Of a stretch of 64,000 nucleotides of DNA, positions 1 to 12,680 are shown piece after piece; the stretch's first letter is position 1, and each line of letters starts with the position of its first letter. This DNA comes from Acestrorhynchus altus (lineage: Eukaryota > Chordata > Actinopteri > Characiformes > Acestrorhynchidae). The notes under the pieces are model-generated. The model had not been told where the DNA came from. It made no database searches and saw only the letters and a program-made list of their open reading frames with translations. A program made the position numbers and the translations under genes. The stretch is taken from NCBI GenBank assembly GCA_034509495.1, contig CM067523.1:3086367-3150366 (forward strand). The letters run 5' to 3'.

Positions 1-1101
1 CCCTGTCTCGATACATCGTAGCTGAACTGCGATGTATGATATAAAATTCAATACACGATGGCAAAAATACAATGTGAAAAAAATAAGACATTAAATCCAT
101 AAAAAATTGAAAACTAATTTTTATTTCTTCTTATGCACAATAAATCATCTTAAACCCCTTCCAGGGTGTGTGGGAGAGAAGAATTGAGGGCGGAGCACGC
201 TGAAAAAATACCCTTCCTCCTCAACCCTCTTCCTCTGACCCCTGCTTATTAAACATTTACACTGTTTATCGACCTCTTCAGGCCTAAACTCCTCCGCTGC
301 TCGCAGCCGCTGATGTTTCTCCACAGAGCGTGTTTGTTTGGAAGTCATTATTGCGCCTGATAATCAGAGTGTTAAAACTGGCAGGATGTTAAGAGGCTGC
401 TAATTAGTAGGGGAAGTAATGAGGCAGCCAATGGCAGAACACGATGCTCTTCATTACTGGGTGAAGAGAGTTTGGCACTGGCTCGGCTACTTTGGCTGTG
501 ACTCAGCGTGATTAACTTGAGTGCTTTCTAGTTGAACCAGCGAGGAACTTATTTAAATTGGTCAATAAGGCGTTCCTCTCAGGGACTTATCTCGGGGATT
601 TGGGGAAAAGGCCATGACGTGAGTTTAATAGAAAGATCAGATCTGGCTTGTTGGCGCTCCAGGACGATGTGGCTGTGACTGCCTGAGGTTCAGGTGTTTG
701 CAGGTGACTAATGCGTCTATATTCGGAGAGTAATTGTGCGGCGATGGAGAGCGAATGGTGCATCATCGGCGAAACGCTTGTTGTTTTGCCGTCCTTTCCG
801 GCCACCTGTTCGTGTAATTTTAGCATGATTCCGGAAGGGATGGGGAAGCTACAGACGGATGTCTCCCCAGGGAAATCACAAACCAAGCGAGGTAGGGGGA
901 CAGAGGGAGAGAGAAGGGGGTGGGCAGAGCGAGAGAGATAAGTGGGGTTAGACAGAGAGACAGAGCACACAGAGCGGAGAAAAGAAAACATAAAATCTCG
1001 CTCGACTCCCAACAAGGTGTAGACTATATCCACACACAACCCCCAGGAGGGGCTGCTTTACACTGTGTTAACCTACGGAGGTAACCAAAAAGAGGCTTTA
1101 C
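1..1101 (-). other. b4galnt4: B4GALNT4-like intron 3 (partial)
   Basis: Start of the intron after coding exon 3, running off the left edge. No exon or obvious transposon is seen. Positions 350-560 look unique rather than repetitive and contain TAATTAG-type and TGACTCAGC motifs. Positions 890-960 are a short GA-rich stretch. Confidence 0.6.
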
Positions 1102-1185
1102 CTCTGGTTTCCATGGCAACTTCAGGAACTTCTGGCTGAGAACTTTCCGGATCTCTGTCTGGCCAGCTTCTCCGAGCTCATCTCC
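1102..1185 (-). CDS. b4galnt4: B4GALNT4-like coding exon 3 (end of stem)
   Basis: An 84-base exon, phase 0 at both ends, encoding 28 residues from GDELGEAGQTEIRK to KLPWKPE. The acceptor is GTCCATTGCAG and the donor CAGAG/GTAAAG. The closing LPWKPE occupies the place of TPPWREE in human B4GALNT4 and VPWLSE in B4GALNT3, directly before the conserved GQxNLHVFEDWCG block. That block should begin the next exon, left of the window. Joined to exons 1 and 2 it gives 112 uninterrupted residues. Splicing exon 1 directly to this exon would create a stop at the third codon, so exon 2 is needed for the frame. The family match at this exon alone is weak; the phase chain and alignment position carry the call. 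Confidence 0.75.
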
Positions 1186-1699
1186 CTGCAATGGACAAAA
1201 CATGAATACACAGTACAGATACACACACCCGTATGCACTTCTGGCTCGTGCATGAGAATGGAGACCTCAGTCTCCATTGTTCAAATCCAATTCGGGGACA
1301 ATGCACGGCTGCATCCTCCACTCTTTATAACGCAGACCTGAGTAATTAGGAAGGTATAATGGTGCCGTGGAATTCTATGGCTTTTCAGAACAGAGCTATT
1401 CACTATTCACTTCTGGATGAATGATGAGTGATGGATATCTGGGAAAACCCTGCGATCAGCAGGATTTGGTTAAATACTGCAGCTGTGACGTCTCAGGCTT
1501 TTGTTCAAGGCAACAGCGTCATGGACATCTACCCCTGATACCATAACTCCTCCCAACATGTAAGTACACATCATTGGACCTGTTTTTTTACTTGTACTCT
1601 ACTTACTGTATAATATAACTTTTATCAATCAACAACCCCAGAAAAGGACAACCTGAGCTGCTCAGGACGACAGTATGCAGGGACACAGATGGACTGCAG

Positions 1700-2130
1700 A
1701 ACTGGACGTTAAATGGTGCTGTGAAAACCACTCAGTGGTCAGGACGACACAAGACCACCACAGAGTAGCTATTAGGTGGGTGGTGGGTCATTCTCAGCAC
1801 TGCAGTGCACCTGCACTGACGTGGTGGTGTGTGAGTGTGTGTGGTGCTGGTACGAGTGGATCAACCTCAGCAGTGCTGCTGGAGTTTTTAAACACTGTCC
1901 TCCTCTAGTCCTTCACCAGTGCTCACAGGACGCTACCCACCGGACGGTTTAAACACTCCAGCAGTTTAAACACCACATCTGTGGCAATGCAGTGCTGGGA
2001 CTGAGCCACCAGCGCTGTGGTGGTCCTGCAGGGTCCTGACCATTGTTGTGGGCATTGATGTTTTCTACCCATGGAAGATCATCTGCTCTGTATCTACTAC
2101 CAGAGGTGTTTGGAAGTGACTAATACATTC
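1700..2130. mobile_element. Dispersed non-autonomous repeat (GTGGTCCTG family)
   Basis: Shares CCTCTAGTCCTTCACCAGTG and GGTGGTCCTGCAGGGTCCTG with 36170-36450 and 37850-38110. No coding capacity. Confidence 0.6.
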
Positions 2131-2354
2131 TGGTGTCAGAAGATATTGCTGTTGTCCCTCCGCACATAACTTAATAAATGTCAGTGACATTTGATTGGAT
2201 TTATGGCAGCAGAAGCTGATATGAAGGTAGCTGGAAATACAGCCCCCTCAGTCTGTATCGGTGTGGAGAGCATCATTTCACATTTCATCATCCTCGTCAC
2301 TCTCACAGTCGTAGTGCCATCAAGTACGAGCACATTCAGACACACACCACTGGT

Positions 2355-2455
2355 CCACTGGTCAGGACTGTAACTCCAACAAAAGCAGGATAAACTCTTT
2401 TTCAAAACGAATGAGAAGGTGTCCCAATATTTTTGTCCATATAGCACATATAGCC
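2355..2455. mobile_element. Partial copy of the GTCCCAATATTTTTGTCC repeat
   Basis: Contains AACTCCAACAAAAGCAGGAT and GTGTCCCAATATTTTTGTCC. Confidence 0.55.
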
Positions 2456-2493
2456 AAGTAATGTAATCTAATATACATTCAGTCAGTGAATGA

Positions 2494-2519
2494 ACACACA
2501 CACACACACACACACACAC
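2494..2519. repeat. (CA)n microsatellite
   Basis: About 13 CA units. Confidence 0.95.
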
Positions 2520-2689
2520 TGCTCGAGTTAGTTTGATTTTGAGTTGCTCTCATACAAAAACCTCATATCTCCGAAAGTGAGAAGGAGGAAAAAAAAGCTT
2601 TAAATGGAAGTCAATGTGAAAAGATTTCATTCCAGTTCATTTTGGATCGTTTCTGTTGGTCAATTCATTCCAGATTCCTGTTATGCCAA

Positions 2690-2930
2690 AAAAATAGTTC
2701 CCTCCTCTGGGAATGGAATGGAAATCTGGACCTGCCTGCAGATCTGTGAACACAAGGCATGGCAGGAATACCCACTGGACACGGTGCCAGTCCATCGCAG
2801 GGTGCCACACACCCACCTGGGGCAATAAAACATGGTCAATTCCTCTAGCATGTGCAATATCCGGAAGAAACCTGCCCAGATGTGTGAAGAACCCCTGAGC
2901 AGGGATGGAACCCACAACCATGGCGCCCAG
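2690..2930 (-). mobile_element. Dispersed retroelement-tail-like repeat
   Basis: Has GGCAGGAATACCCACTGGAC, GCCAGTCCATCGCAGGGTG and CACCTGGGGCAATAA. Same family as 5150, 32375 and 53830. This copy lacks the long CA tract. Confidence 0.55.
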
Positions 2931-3856
2931 TGTAAAAACATTTGATCCCGATCCATTTCGGAGCATTTGTTTTGGTCCGTTTGTAAACAAAAAACCAGAT
3001 TCACAGTTACTTCCCGCCCCTTAGAAAGGAATTCTGGAGGTTCCTGCAGCTCAGGGAAAGTCATGGACCCTGATTTTAAGAGCTCAGTCACATCAGCAGA
3101 CCAGATGTGCATGGCACGTCACGCATGGAAGTGTCACTATCACCGAAAATTCCAATTAGCGTCCGTGTCATAGGCAAATCCCCCAAAAACAAGTCTCTAT
3201 TGTTTACATTGCAGCACATCCCCCGCTGGTCTCCGAGGCTCAGCGGGTGTGCGCAGGTTTCCATTTTTTCCCCTATCAAGAGTAATCCCAGTCTGCCTTC
3301 CTCGCCTAATCCCTGACATATCGCTGCCAAGCAGCCAGCATCAAAACAATGCCTGAGCACGGAGCACAATGAGCAGCTACTCTACACGTTACAGTGCAAT
3401 ATCCCGCACCCAGCTGAGAGCCACTACAAATCACATTCATAGCTACTGGAGCTTCTCCAGGTCCAAACAATTAGCTTCCTTCAAAACGTCTTTGCTTCAG
3501 AGTGGGATGGAAAAAAACATCTCATTTTGAAGACTTCAGGGCAGGGAAAGCAATTAAAAATGATGTTAGCCTGTCTGTTTAATGTTCGGCACAATGCGGT
3601 CTGCTTTTAAACGAATGCGGGACACAAATAAGAAGTCATTGCGTTGCATCATCCTGACATAAAACGCCGCTGTTTTCCAAACAGGGCTTGAATTGGAATC
3701 GCAGCACTAAACTGCAGCCTAACGTTGCAGCAACAATCCCATCAAACCTGCCGCGCTCGAAAACCACGGCCTTAACTCCTAACAGCCCTTTGCTTCAGGA
3801 AAGCAGTGTGACCAGGTGGCCAATTAGAAGAGACAAACACTGGGTATGTGAGGCTG

Positions 3857-3860
<4 letters not shown>

Positions 3861-3902
<42 letters not shown>
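3861..3902. repeat. (GT)n microsatellite
   Basis: About 21 GT units. Confidence 0.97.
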
Positions 3903-3903
<1 letters not shown>

Positions 3904-4246
3904 ACGAGAGAATGAAGCGTGACAATCATGCAATGTTGTGTAACTGTAATGTCTGAGCCCAGAAGCTGTCTCTGATAATGACACACAAATGAGGCGGCTG
4001 CCTGCGCAGACGCAGGGCTTAAACCTCACCTGCTGAAAGGTCGGGGGCGTCGCATCCCTGCCTGCAGGTCTGAACTGAACCGTTAACTGTGCAGCGATAC
4101 ACAGTGATTAGGTACAAAGGATCCCTCCAATCAGCTCCCGTTTACAGGGTTTAAAACAGCAAAATGTTGATCAATCAACAGAGAAAAGAATTAAAAATAA
4201 AAGAAAGAAAAAAAGAAAGAAAAGAAATCAAAAGAGCCGTCTGCTA

Positions 4247-4652
4247 CTTCCTTCCTTCCTTCATTCGTTAATTCCTCCCTTCCTTCATTCTGTCATTGCT
4301 TCCTTCCTTCATTCCTCTTTTCCTTCATTCCTTTTTTCCTTCCTCCCTTCTTTCTTCCCTTCTTTCCTTCATTTCTTCCATCCTTCCTTCATTCATTCCT
4401 CCCTTCCTTCATTCTTTCATTGCTTCCTTCCTTCCTTCATTCATTCACTGCTTCCTTCCTTCCTTCCTTCCTTCATTCATTCATTGCTTCCTTCCTTCCT
4501 TCATTCATTCACTGCTTCCTTCCGTCAATCATCCCTTCCTTCCTTTATTCCTCCCGTCCTTCATTTATTGCCCCTTCCTTCATTCATTCCTCCTTCCATC
4601 TTTCCTTCACTCATTCATTCATTCATTCTTTAATTCCTTCCTTCATTCATGT
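4247..4652. repeat. (TTCC/TTCA)n pyrimidine-rich array
   Basis: About 400 bp of CTTCCTTCATTCATT-type repeats. A purine-rich stretch (AGAAAGAAAA type, 4177-4230) lies just to its left. Ser/Phe/Leu/Pro-rich open frames across it are artefacts. Confidence 0.95.
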
Positions 4653-5149
4653 ATTGATTTGGGTTCAAACACAGAGTGTAGAATCGCACTGTTTTCATTA
4701 AGATTCTCTTATTATGGTTCAAAGCACAGAATTTGGCCTTGATGGATTCTGTCGGGCTCATAGATGAATAACTGTATAAAAAACCTCAAAACTCATCTGC
4801 AGTTCTGAATCTTTAACGTCTGTGTAAAAATAATACTCTGATGAGTTTTGCAAATTATACATTTTTAATTTAGTCCTTTATCCTGAATAACTTTATATCA
4901 TTTTATTTCAGGAATTGAACTGCTTGGCTGATATTTCAGATCAATAATCATAACACCATCTGACCAATTCTAAGCCACTTCTTAGACCTTCTTAGAATTG
5001 TGCTGCGATTTGTGTGATAATTTTATTTATTTTCCATGTTTCTGACTTAATGAACCAAAACAACCTTCTGTTGTAACTAATTAAAGTAGGATGAATGATT
5101 GTGAAACACTAAATATCTAAATATTAAACTTAATTATTAATCACTCCGT

Positions 5150-5255
5150 CTGTGCTCATCCACTTCATCCATCACAGTGGTTCCAGAGCCTACCCGGAAT
5201 CATCGGACGCAAGGCAGGAATGCCCCAAGGACGGCGCCAGTCCATTGCAGGGTAC

Positions 5256-5286
<31 letters not shown>

Positions 5287-5405
5287 GGGCAATTTAGCCT
5301 GACCTATTTACATACCATGTGCAATTTTGGGAGGCGGGAGGAAACCAGAGCACCTGGAGGGAACAGTCACAGTTACCCGAGTGGGGATCGAACCCACAAC
5401 TCCAG
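5150..5405 (-). mobile_element. Dispersed retroelement-tail-like repeat with internal (CA)n
   Basis: Has GCCAGTCCATTGCAGGGTAC, (CA)n at 5256-5282, CCTAGGGGCAATTTAGC and GGGAGGAAACCAGAGCACC. The family is widespread in teleost introns; I do not name it. Confidence 0.65.
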
Positions 5406-7044
5406 GCCCCTGTTTGGCTTCATCACAAAGCACAGTAATAGAGTAGCAACAGAACAGGATTAAATAACGTTTGCTTCTAGGGTTGAAACAGTTCATATAT
5501 TCGTCTCAAGAGAGTCCTATTCTATTGGCAGTTCTCCACAGGGCTCAGAAGAGCTGTGGGTGCATTTGCACATCTGTACCAACAATGAGTTCAACTGTCC
5601 ACAAACATTTGGATATAAAGGGTTGGTTTAAGCCTGGTCCTGGACTCCTTTCAGTGGAGTCCATTCAGAATCTAACAGAACAAACATAGTCTGGACTATC
5701 AAGAATATACTTTTTGGGTCGTAAAGTTTGTGACTACGTTAATATACAAATAGCTCATACCATGGCCTGGGTGACCGCCCATCCCCCCGTCTATGAATTA
5801 AACCAGCACTAACATTTCCAACCAATGCAGCCTACAATGTTCCTCAGATCATCCCTTCTCCTCTGTGAAACCCTGCAGTGTTGCTGGACAGTTTCTGGGG
5901 CAAAACCTCTCCGGAATCATGACAAATATCCTTCATCAAGTGTAGAAATTCAAACAGCACAATTACAGCTTCATGCGCTTGCTCCGAGCTCTCGCTGAAA
6001 TAATGAGGCCGTGTCCACGAGCTCATCCATGCCAATTAAAGCCCGGTGCCGTGACCCCTGTCGTGCAGTCAACAGCAGAGGTTCCGGCACCTTTGCAAAA
6101 AGGTGTCCGAATGATTGGCCTCCGCACCGCTCAGCCTGCCTGCCGCTATCCACTGCTGTCCAAGTGTGAGATGGTATTGACCCCGGCACGAGGCAGAGGG
6201 CAGGACTCATAAATAAATGAGCTCTGGATTCCCTCGCCCTCGGTGCTCCAACAAGACAAGAATGATAACCAGATGGCTCCTGGCACCCACCAACAGCTGG
6301 AGGCACAGACTCAGGAATATCAGCAAGGTTAATGAATTCTCCTTGTTAGATTAGTGGAGCAGTGAGGAGAGAGGAGAGGGACGACGCGTGCTCGGTGAAG
6401 GTTCGATCATTGGAAGGAAATAACATATTCCAAGGCTGCGAGAGGTTTGAGGTAATGATGATGTTTCTGTTCTCCGAAGAGCGCAGACACCGGCACGTCA
6501 GGGTCGACCGCATGACGGCTTACAATTTGTTTCCTCTCATTAACCAGGGAACGTCAAAACACAGGGATCAGGAAGGAAGCCAACCCTAGCAAAGGCTCAT
6601 CCTTTTGTCCGAGGAGACAAATTGCAATATTCCCTAATCTTCTTCGTTATTCCTGATCATTCTCCAGTACATGGTTCCAGCAAGATTACCTGACCAAGGC
6701 GTTATCCAATGACACCCATGACAATGAGGCTCGTGGGTGTCCTAATTTTTTCCCATCATACATTGTATCCTATGTCACCATTCGGATCAAATATATCGGC
6801 ATATGATTTGTCTGTCCATGGCGCACAGCCCTGTCCGAGCTCCTCATTCTACAACAAATCCCTTGTTGTTGAGTTCATACAAGCTGCACATCTAAAAGCA
6901 GGGTCAGCAATGGTGAACCTTAAAATAGCTGCATGGCCTGATTAGAAGAGCTGTTTAGATGCTTCTCCACATACACTATATATATAATACGTACACTGAT
7001 CAGCCATAACATTATGACCTCCTTGTTTCTACATTCACTGTCCA

Positions 7045-7300
7045 TTTTATCAACTCCTATGATCTGAGGATCGCAGGTTCAAATCCCAGGTCATGCTGCT
7101 TGCCGTCGGCAGCCGGAGCCTTAGAGAGCAACAATTGGCCATGTTCTCTTTGGGTGGGTAGATGGTGCTCCCTCCCCACATTACAGTGTGATGCGAGCCA
7201 GAACCAGTGTCTGTCACCCAGCACTTTCCTCCGAGCACATTGGCTGCCTAGCAGTGAGGTTGGGGAATTGACACTTCCTAACTGGAATAAGATGGTAAAA
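7045..7300 (+). mobile_element. tRNA-derived SINE (family A), 5'-truncated
   Basis: Has the B-box-like GCAGGTTCAAATCCC followed by the family body (CATGCTGCTTGCC, GGCCATGTTCTCTTTGGGTG, CACTTTCCTCCGAGCAC). Confidence 0.7.
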
Positions 7301-7317
7301 AAGTTATAATGTAATAT

Positions 7318-7322
<5 letters not shown>

Positions 7323-7354
<32 letters not shown>
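7323..7354. repeat. (AT)n microsatellite
   Basis: 32 bp of ATATAT directly after a SINE end. Confidence 0.95.
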
Positions 7355-7362
<8 letters not shown>

Positions 7363-8074
7363 TGCAATGCACCAACAAGACCTTAGGAAATATTAAACAG
7401 CTAGTTGGGGAGTGGATGCAAAAGCAAAGAAAATGGAAATTTCAGCTGGAATTCTTTGGGATTAAGCTTTGTGATAGAGATGCAAGAGGCATCCATTTGC
7501 TGCAGAGGAGCCATATAAGGTCTGAAAGGAAGGGAAAGAAAAACAAGGATTTCTTCCCTTATTTGCTGCAATAACAACCTCGCCACCCAAACCTAACCTT
7601 TAAGACCCGCATTCTAAAACATGAACTTTTCCTCGGATGAAAAACAAGAAAAATTAAATGTAACTAACAGAACCCAAAATGCACCGAAAGAGCTGTTATT
7701 TGGCGACGATGTTTTTACAGGAACAATACGGCACTGCAGTCGAACACTCAGGTTAAGTAAGTGAGGTCTCGCAAAGGGCAAACAAAGAATGCCTCCACTC
7801 CGTTTTTGAATCATGTCAGTAATTGCTTTCTGCACAATAGGTCTGCTTAAACAGTTCCACCCCAGAAGCCTCATTCTCATAACTCATCATTACATCTTGA
7901 TGCTGCTGCATGGAAAACAATTAGAGTGCGGAGTTTGTCAATGCCATGTTCGGCTTCTATGCAAAATTGATATTCGTGTTATTTATAGTGCTCAATATTA
8001 ATGCTGAATCTGAAATGAGGAGCAAAATGGAATGATATGAAATCTCCCACAAGAAACTAGGCTTATGGCTGGAC

Positions 8075-8240
8075 AAATAGGCTTATGGCCGGGTGGTTGC
8101 TGGTTTGATGCCCTGGACTGGCAAAGCATGGGGCGTGAATGAAAAGTGTTTGCCTCCCTTAGCATTCAAGGCTGAGGTGCCCTTGAGCAGGACACCTAAC
8201 CCCTTGCTCCCTGGGTGCTGAGGAGTCTGCACTCCAGGTG
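8075..8240 (+). mobile_element. tRNA-derived SINE (family B), decayed
   Basis: Shares TGCCCTTGAGCAGGACACCT and CTCCCTGGGTGCTG with the fuller copy at 21.4 kb. Confidence 0.6.
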
Positions 8241-10359
8241 TGTTAAAGCATTAATGTGAGAATTGGTATTTCCTGCTCCTGGGCTGTGGACTGCATGTGG
8301 ACTGAGGTCATGCCTAGACTGTCTATTCCGATTTTTGTTGTCTGGACAACATATTTTTGCCAATTAGACCAAAGCCCCGTTTGGAGGTGGTTTGAAATGC
8401 GATTACATTTGGATTTGTTCCAATGTGTCTCAGCTTGGACAGTCTGGATGCTCTGGACGCTCAATTGCATTTTTCCATCACTCAAACAAACAAATGACCA
8501 ACACAAATCAAGTTCAGCGATGAAAGAAGAAAGTACTGGTTTCTGTCCTTTCAACAGAAACACACGCAGATAGGGCGGTGATGTCAGGACACACAAATCC
8601 GATCTGATCACTTGCAAATAAGAGTGTGAACAGTCATCTCAACAGATTTGATTTATGAAAGAAATCTGATTTCCTGGTCATTTTAAGGTAAAAATGATAT
8701 ATAATGTTACTTTAAATCAATGTTGTGTGTAATATTTTATATTTCTCATTATGTAACTGAATGTTATAGGATTATTCAAACCATGTCTAGATGCTTGCAT
8801 GCAATGAGTTACCAATTTATAGGTATAAAATGATAAGATTATAGGTACACAATTATTGACGGGTGCCTGATGCTGGCCGTGTCATCTTCCTAACTCTATC
8901 CCATTTATGACCAGTCCCTTTCTGGACACAGAATCACTGTTACTACTTGGACGGTGTGTGTGCTCACAGCTCTATTCACTATTGTGAGAATCTGTTCACA
9001 GCCATGTTTACACTACACTGCTGTGCAATGGCGGTAAATTCTTGTACTAATTCGAATTCATCCACATTTTGGGCAAATCAATGATGTGTGTTGCTTCAAC
9101 TTTCTTCGGTGAAATGAATCGTATAAAACTGTATCTCTTCTTATTTTCATATTTTCTCGTGAGCCAAAAACGGAGAAAATGAAGTGTAAAGTAACAGTAT
9201 GCTTTATAAATAGACGGTCTATAAATAAATCCAGCATGGTTGCTTGGCTTGCAGCTTGCCAGTGGATGGGGAATCCGTTTTCCACTCAACTTTTAATGTT
9301 ATACCTCATTCTCTTTTAACTCCCCTCATCTTCCCCCAGCTGCCCTGGGGCTCCATCTCTGCTCAGCCTGGCTGACTGTTGTCACACTTGGCTTCCTCTG
9401 CTGTGCAGAGCACACATAAGGGCAGGGTCATGAGCTGCATAGGAAGAAAACGTGTTGACAACAAAGAGCAGTTGTTTCAAATATGTATAATATGCATTTC
9501 CCCCCCAAATTCCATGCCATCATACATCTCTATTAGTCTTTTAAACGAAGCATGGGACACCTTTCTGATATTTTAATTCATATTTCATATATCATCTCTC
9601 TCTCTGACTCGACTCGGAGGCCTTCAAAACATCCTCCTGCACAGCAAAAACCGATCTTGGCACGCAAAGTCAACTTTCATCTACTCGACGTACCTAATAT
9701 CTCTTGATAGGATTATGCAACTCATTTACAGATTCTTTGCTTGTTTGCACTTTATCCAGTAAATGATCTTAATTGACAGATCATATAGATTATGGCACGA
9801 AATATCCTGGAAAATCGTTGAATGATGCCACACTGCCAGGTGAAAGGTTTTACAATTACAGTCCATTGCGTGTTGCAGTCCACCATTCATCTTTTGTCAC
9901 TTTGTGACCATAAAAACGGTGTTGACCCGATTTTATTCGGATGGTGATGATTTTATTCTCGGCGCAGAAGAAACACTGATATGGTCAAAAACCTCTGCTT
10001 GTAGATCAACCTTGCCAGATGGTTCGAGTGTAGCAACATCCCATCTTCATCAATATTACGTTTCCAATGGTATGGGACCACGAAGCTGCTCTTGGCTGGA
10101 CACATTTGGGTCGTCAGGATGACGAAATGAAGTCCTTTATTTATTAATGTTTATATTATATTAAATCCAGAAAATGGAACGAGTGCTGAGCTAAAAGCAA
10201 AAGTTTATTCACTGGCTTCCATCCAGCTCTCCGATAAAACTCGAGAATCATAGACCCCTTTTGAAGTTTGTATATAAAGATGATGTTGTACCAAGTGTCC
10301 ACACTTTCTAGCGTTATTCTCAGTAAAACTGTCTGAATATATAGTGTTCCAACCATTAA

Positions 10360-10605
10360 CCAGCTGTGGTCTGGTGGTGTGGGAACCAGCTTTCTGACTG
10401 GAAGGTTGCAGGTTTGATTCCCTGAACTAGGAGGACATGTCTGAAGTGCCACTGAGCCAGACCTATGCTCCCTGGGTGCTGTGGACAGAGCTGTCCACCA
10501 CTCTGGGCACATATGCTCACTGCCCCCTAGTGTGTGAATTCACTAGTGTGTGTTTCACTGCTCGAATGGGACAGATTCCCCTGTGTGCAGCACAGTGGGT
10601 CTATA
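10360..10605 (+). mobile_element. tRNA-derived SINE (family B)
   Basis: Head TCTGGTGGTGTGGGAACCAG, B-box-like GCAGGTTTGATTCC, body TGCTCCCTGGGTGCTGTGGA and GCTCACTGCCCCCTAGTGTG. Confidence 0.75.
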
Positions 10606-11079
10606 TACATTTTTATTGTGAAGGTAAAATCATGTTACAGTAGCAATATTGCTGAGCCCGACTTAATAAACCTGATCATCTTATTTATCAACCCCTCTGT
10701 GAGCTGAATCAGTTAAACGTTTATTTATAAAGCACTTTTCAGACCAAATGAAATTGGGATTCAAAGTTCTTCACAAGTGATTGACAGTTTAAAGAATTAC
10801 AGCTAAAATATATAACATAAAATAAGCAATAAAAATTCAAAATTAATAAAGAAACCGTGGGTTTTAATAAAAACATAAAACATAACATAAAAAAGTAAGA
10901 CTTTTCAGTGATAAAAATATAGAATGAATGAAAGTTCTTCAATAAAATAAGTAAATAAAAAAAATTCAATATTTACATCATAAATATTTATAAAACACTA
11001 CATAAAAGCCAGACTATATAAGTATGTCTATATTTTTAGCTCCACTGAAAGGCGGTTCCAGCTGTTCCAGTTGTTCTAA

Positions 11080-11270
11080 CTGGGTTGGTTCACTGGTCTA
11101 ATGCCCTAGAACTCTAATCTGAGGAATAGAGGTTCAAATCCCAGCTCCTTGTGTTTGCCATTGGCAGCCAGAGTTCAAGACAGCAAAACTGGCCATGAGT
11201 GGGTAGGAGGCGCTCTCTCCCACTTCACATCACACTGGTTCAGGTTGACACAATGATGGGATGGTGGCAG
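11080..11270 (+). mobile_element. tRNA-derived SINE (family A)
   Basis: A-box-like GGTTCACTGGTCTA, B-box-like AGGTTCAAATCCC, then AAACTGGCCATGAGTGGGTA. Confidence 0.65.
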
Positions 11271-11647
11271 TTTGAAAAAAGGGCGGCGGCTGGTTTTTGT
11301 ATGTATCGGAGGAGGCGTGTGCTTGTCTTCACCCTCCTGGTGTTGGAAACATCATATGGTGGGTAATTGACACCAAACTGAGGGACAAAAGTCTTTTCAT
11401 GGGCTGTTTAAGAGAATTTCACGTGCCAAGAAGCTTTTTTGGACTTTTTAGCCATTTACTCAAACTTAAACAACTCAAAATATCCTTCAAATCCGTGTCT
11501 CCAGACCTGACAAGAAGACTGCGGCATTCTTCCAGATATCCTTCCTCTCAGTTTAAAGAGGAAAACAAACTTAAAGTCTTCCCACAATAAGGAGAGGAAT
11601 GTCCCCTGATACACGGCTAGATGGATGTGAGCAGAGTGTCTAACTCA

Positions 11648-11661
11648 CTCTCTCTCTCTTT

Positions 11662-11735
<74 letters not shown>
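11648..11735. repeat. (CT)n(CA)n compound microsatellite
   Basis: A short CT run, then about 36 CA units. Confidence 0.97.
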
Positions 11736-11736
<1 letters not shown>

Positions 11737-12547
11737 CCTGTCACACTCACACCAGTGGTGGAGCAATGCCAGGCTTGCATTACTTCAAGAGACTGCAGAA
11801 AGGGGATCTGATCTAAACACAACCTTGCCAAGTCTCATAGCAGTCGAACCCACTTTCAGAGCATGGCAGCGCTCAGAGATTGAGTTTAAAGACAGCGAGA
11901 ACTCCAGGGATACAAAACAGGAAGTATAAAATGAACTGAACACCGTCAGAAAAAAGAAATCTGAAGAGACAAATTCAATATGGGTTGATTTCTGACTCAT
12001 GAAATGTATATAAACGCATCAGTCTTTTTTTTTCAACGTGCTTTTACGCATCATCTCAGTGTCAGCCAATCAAAATCGACATCTGCTGTAGATCAGCAAA
12101 TGCAAATTATGTTTGGGTGCCAAAATGGGCTGAAAACCTCAATATATCGGCCACTTTGGCATCTTGTTCAACTCCTCTCTCTCCCTCGGACAACCGATTG
12201 GAAGAAATTCCAAGGAGCTTCCAAAGAACTGCCAATTTACTTGAATAAGCTACGGAAAGGAGGAGCCAATCTCTTCTCTCCATGGACTTCTTTCCTTTAA
12301 TCAAACGGGGAGCTGAACACAAATCTGAAGGGGAACAGCCTCTACTAACAGCACGATGCACTGAGAGGACACAATGAGAGGACAGCTATTTGTTACTATG
12401 CCGTAACACGTGGGTTCTGTGAGATGTCATGCTGTCCTCCTCCAGCCGATAAATGCAGAACTTGAAATAAACTTCATGCAGGCTTGAAACATTACACCTA
12501 CTAGTTATACCACCAATTTCTTTCTTCTTACATCTCTACAATCACTA

Positions 12548-12680
12548 GAGCTCCAAGTGGCTCAGTGGTCTATAGCGCGATCTCTATGGTCTGAGAATCG
12601 CAGATGAATCCCGGGTCCTGCTGCTTGCCATCAGCAGCAAAACTGGCCATGCTCTTTCTGGGTGAGTACATGGGGTTGGG
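12548..12680 (+). mobile_element. tRNA-derived SINE (family A), 3'-truncated
   Basis: Starts GAGCTCCAAGTGGCTCAGTG (A box), has a damaged B box (CAGATGAATCCCGGG) and ends soon after AAACTGGCCATGCTC. Confidence 0.75.

Noticed and set aside
1102..1185. Direct splice of coding exon 1 to the 84-bp exon
   Set aside because: Phase 1 into this exon reads a stop at the third codon; inserting the 113-bp exon restores the frame exactly.
4296..4742. 148-residue Ser/Phe/Leu/Pro-rich frame resembling a membrane protein
   Set aside because: Translation of the TTCC/TTCA repeat array.
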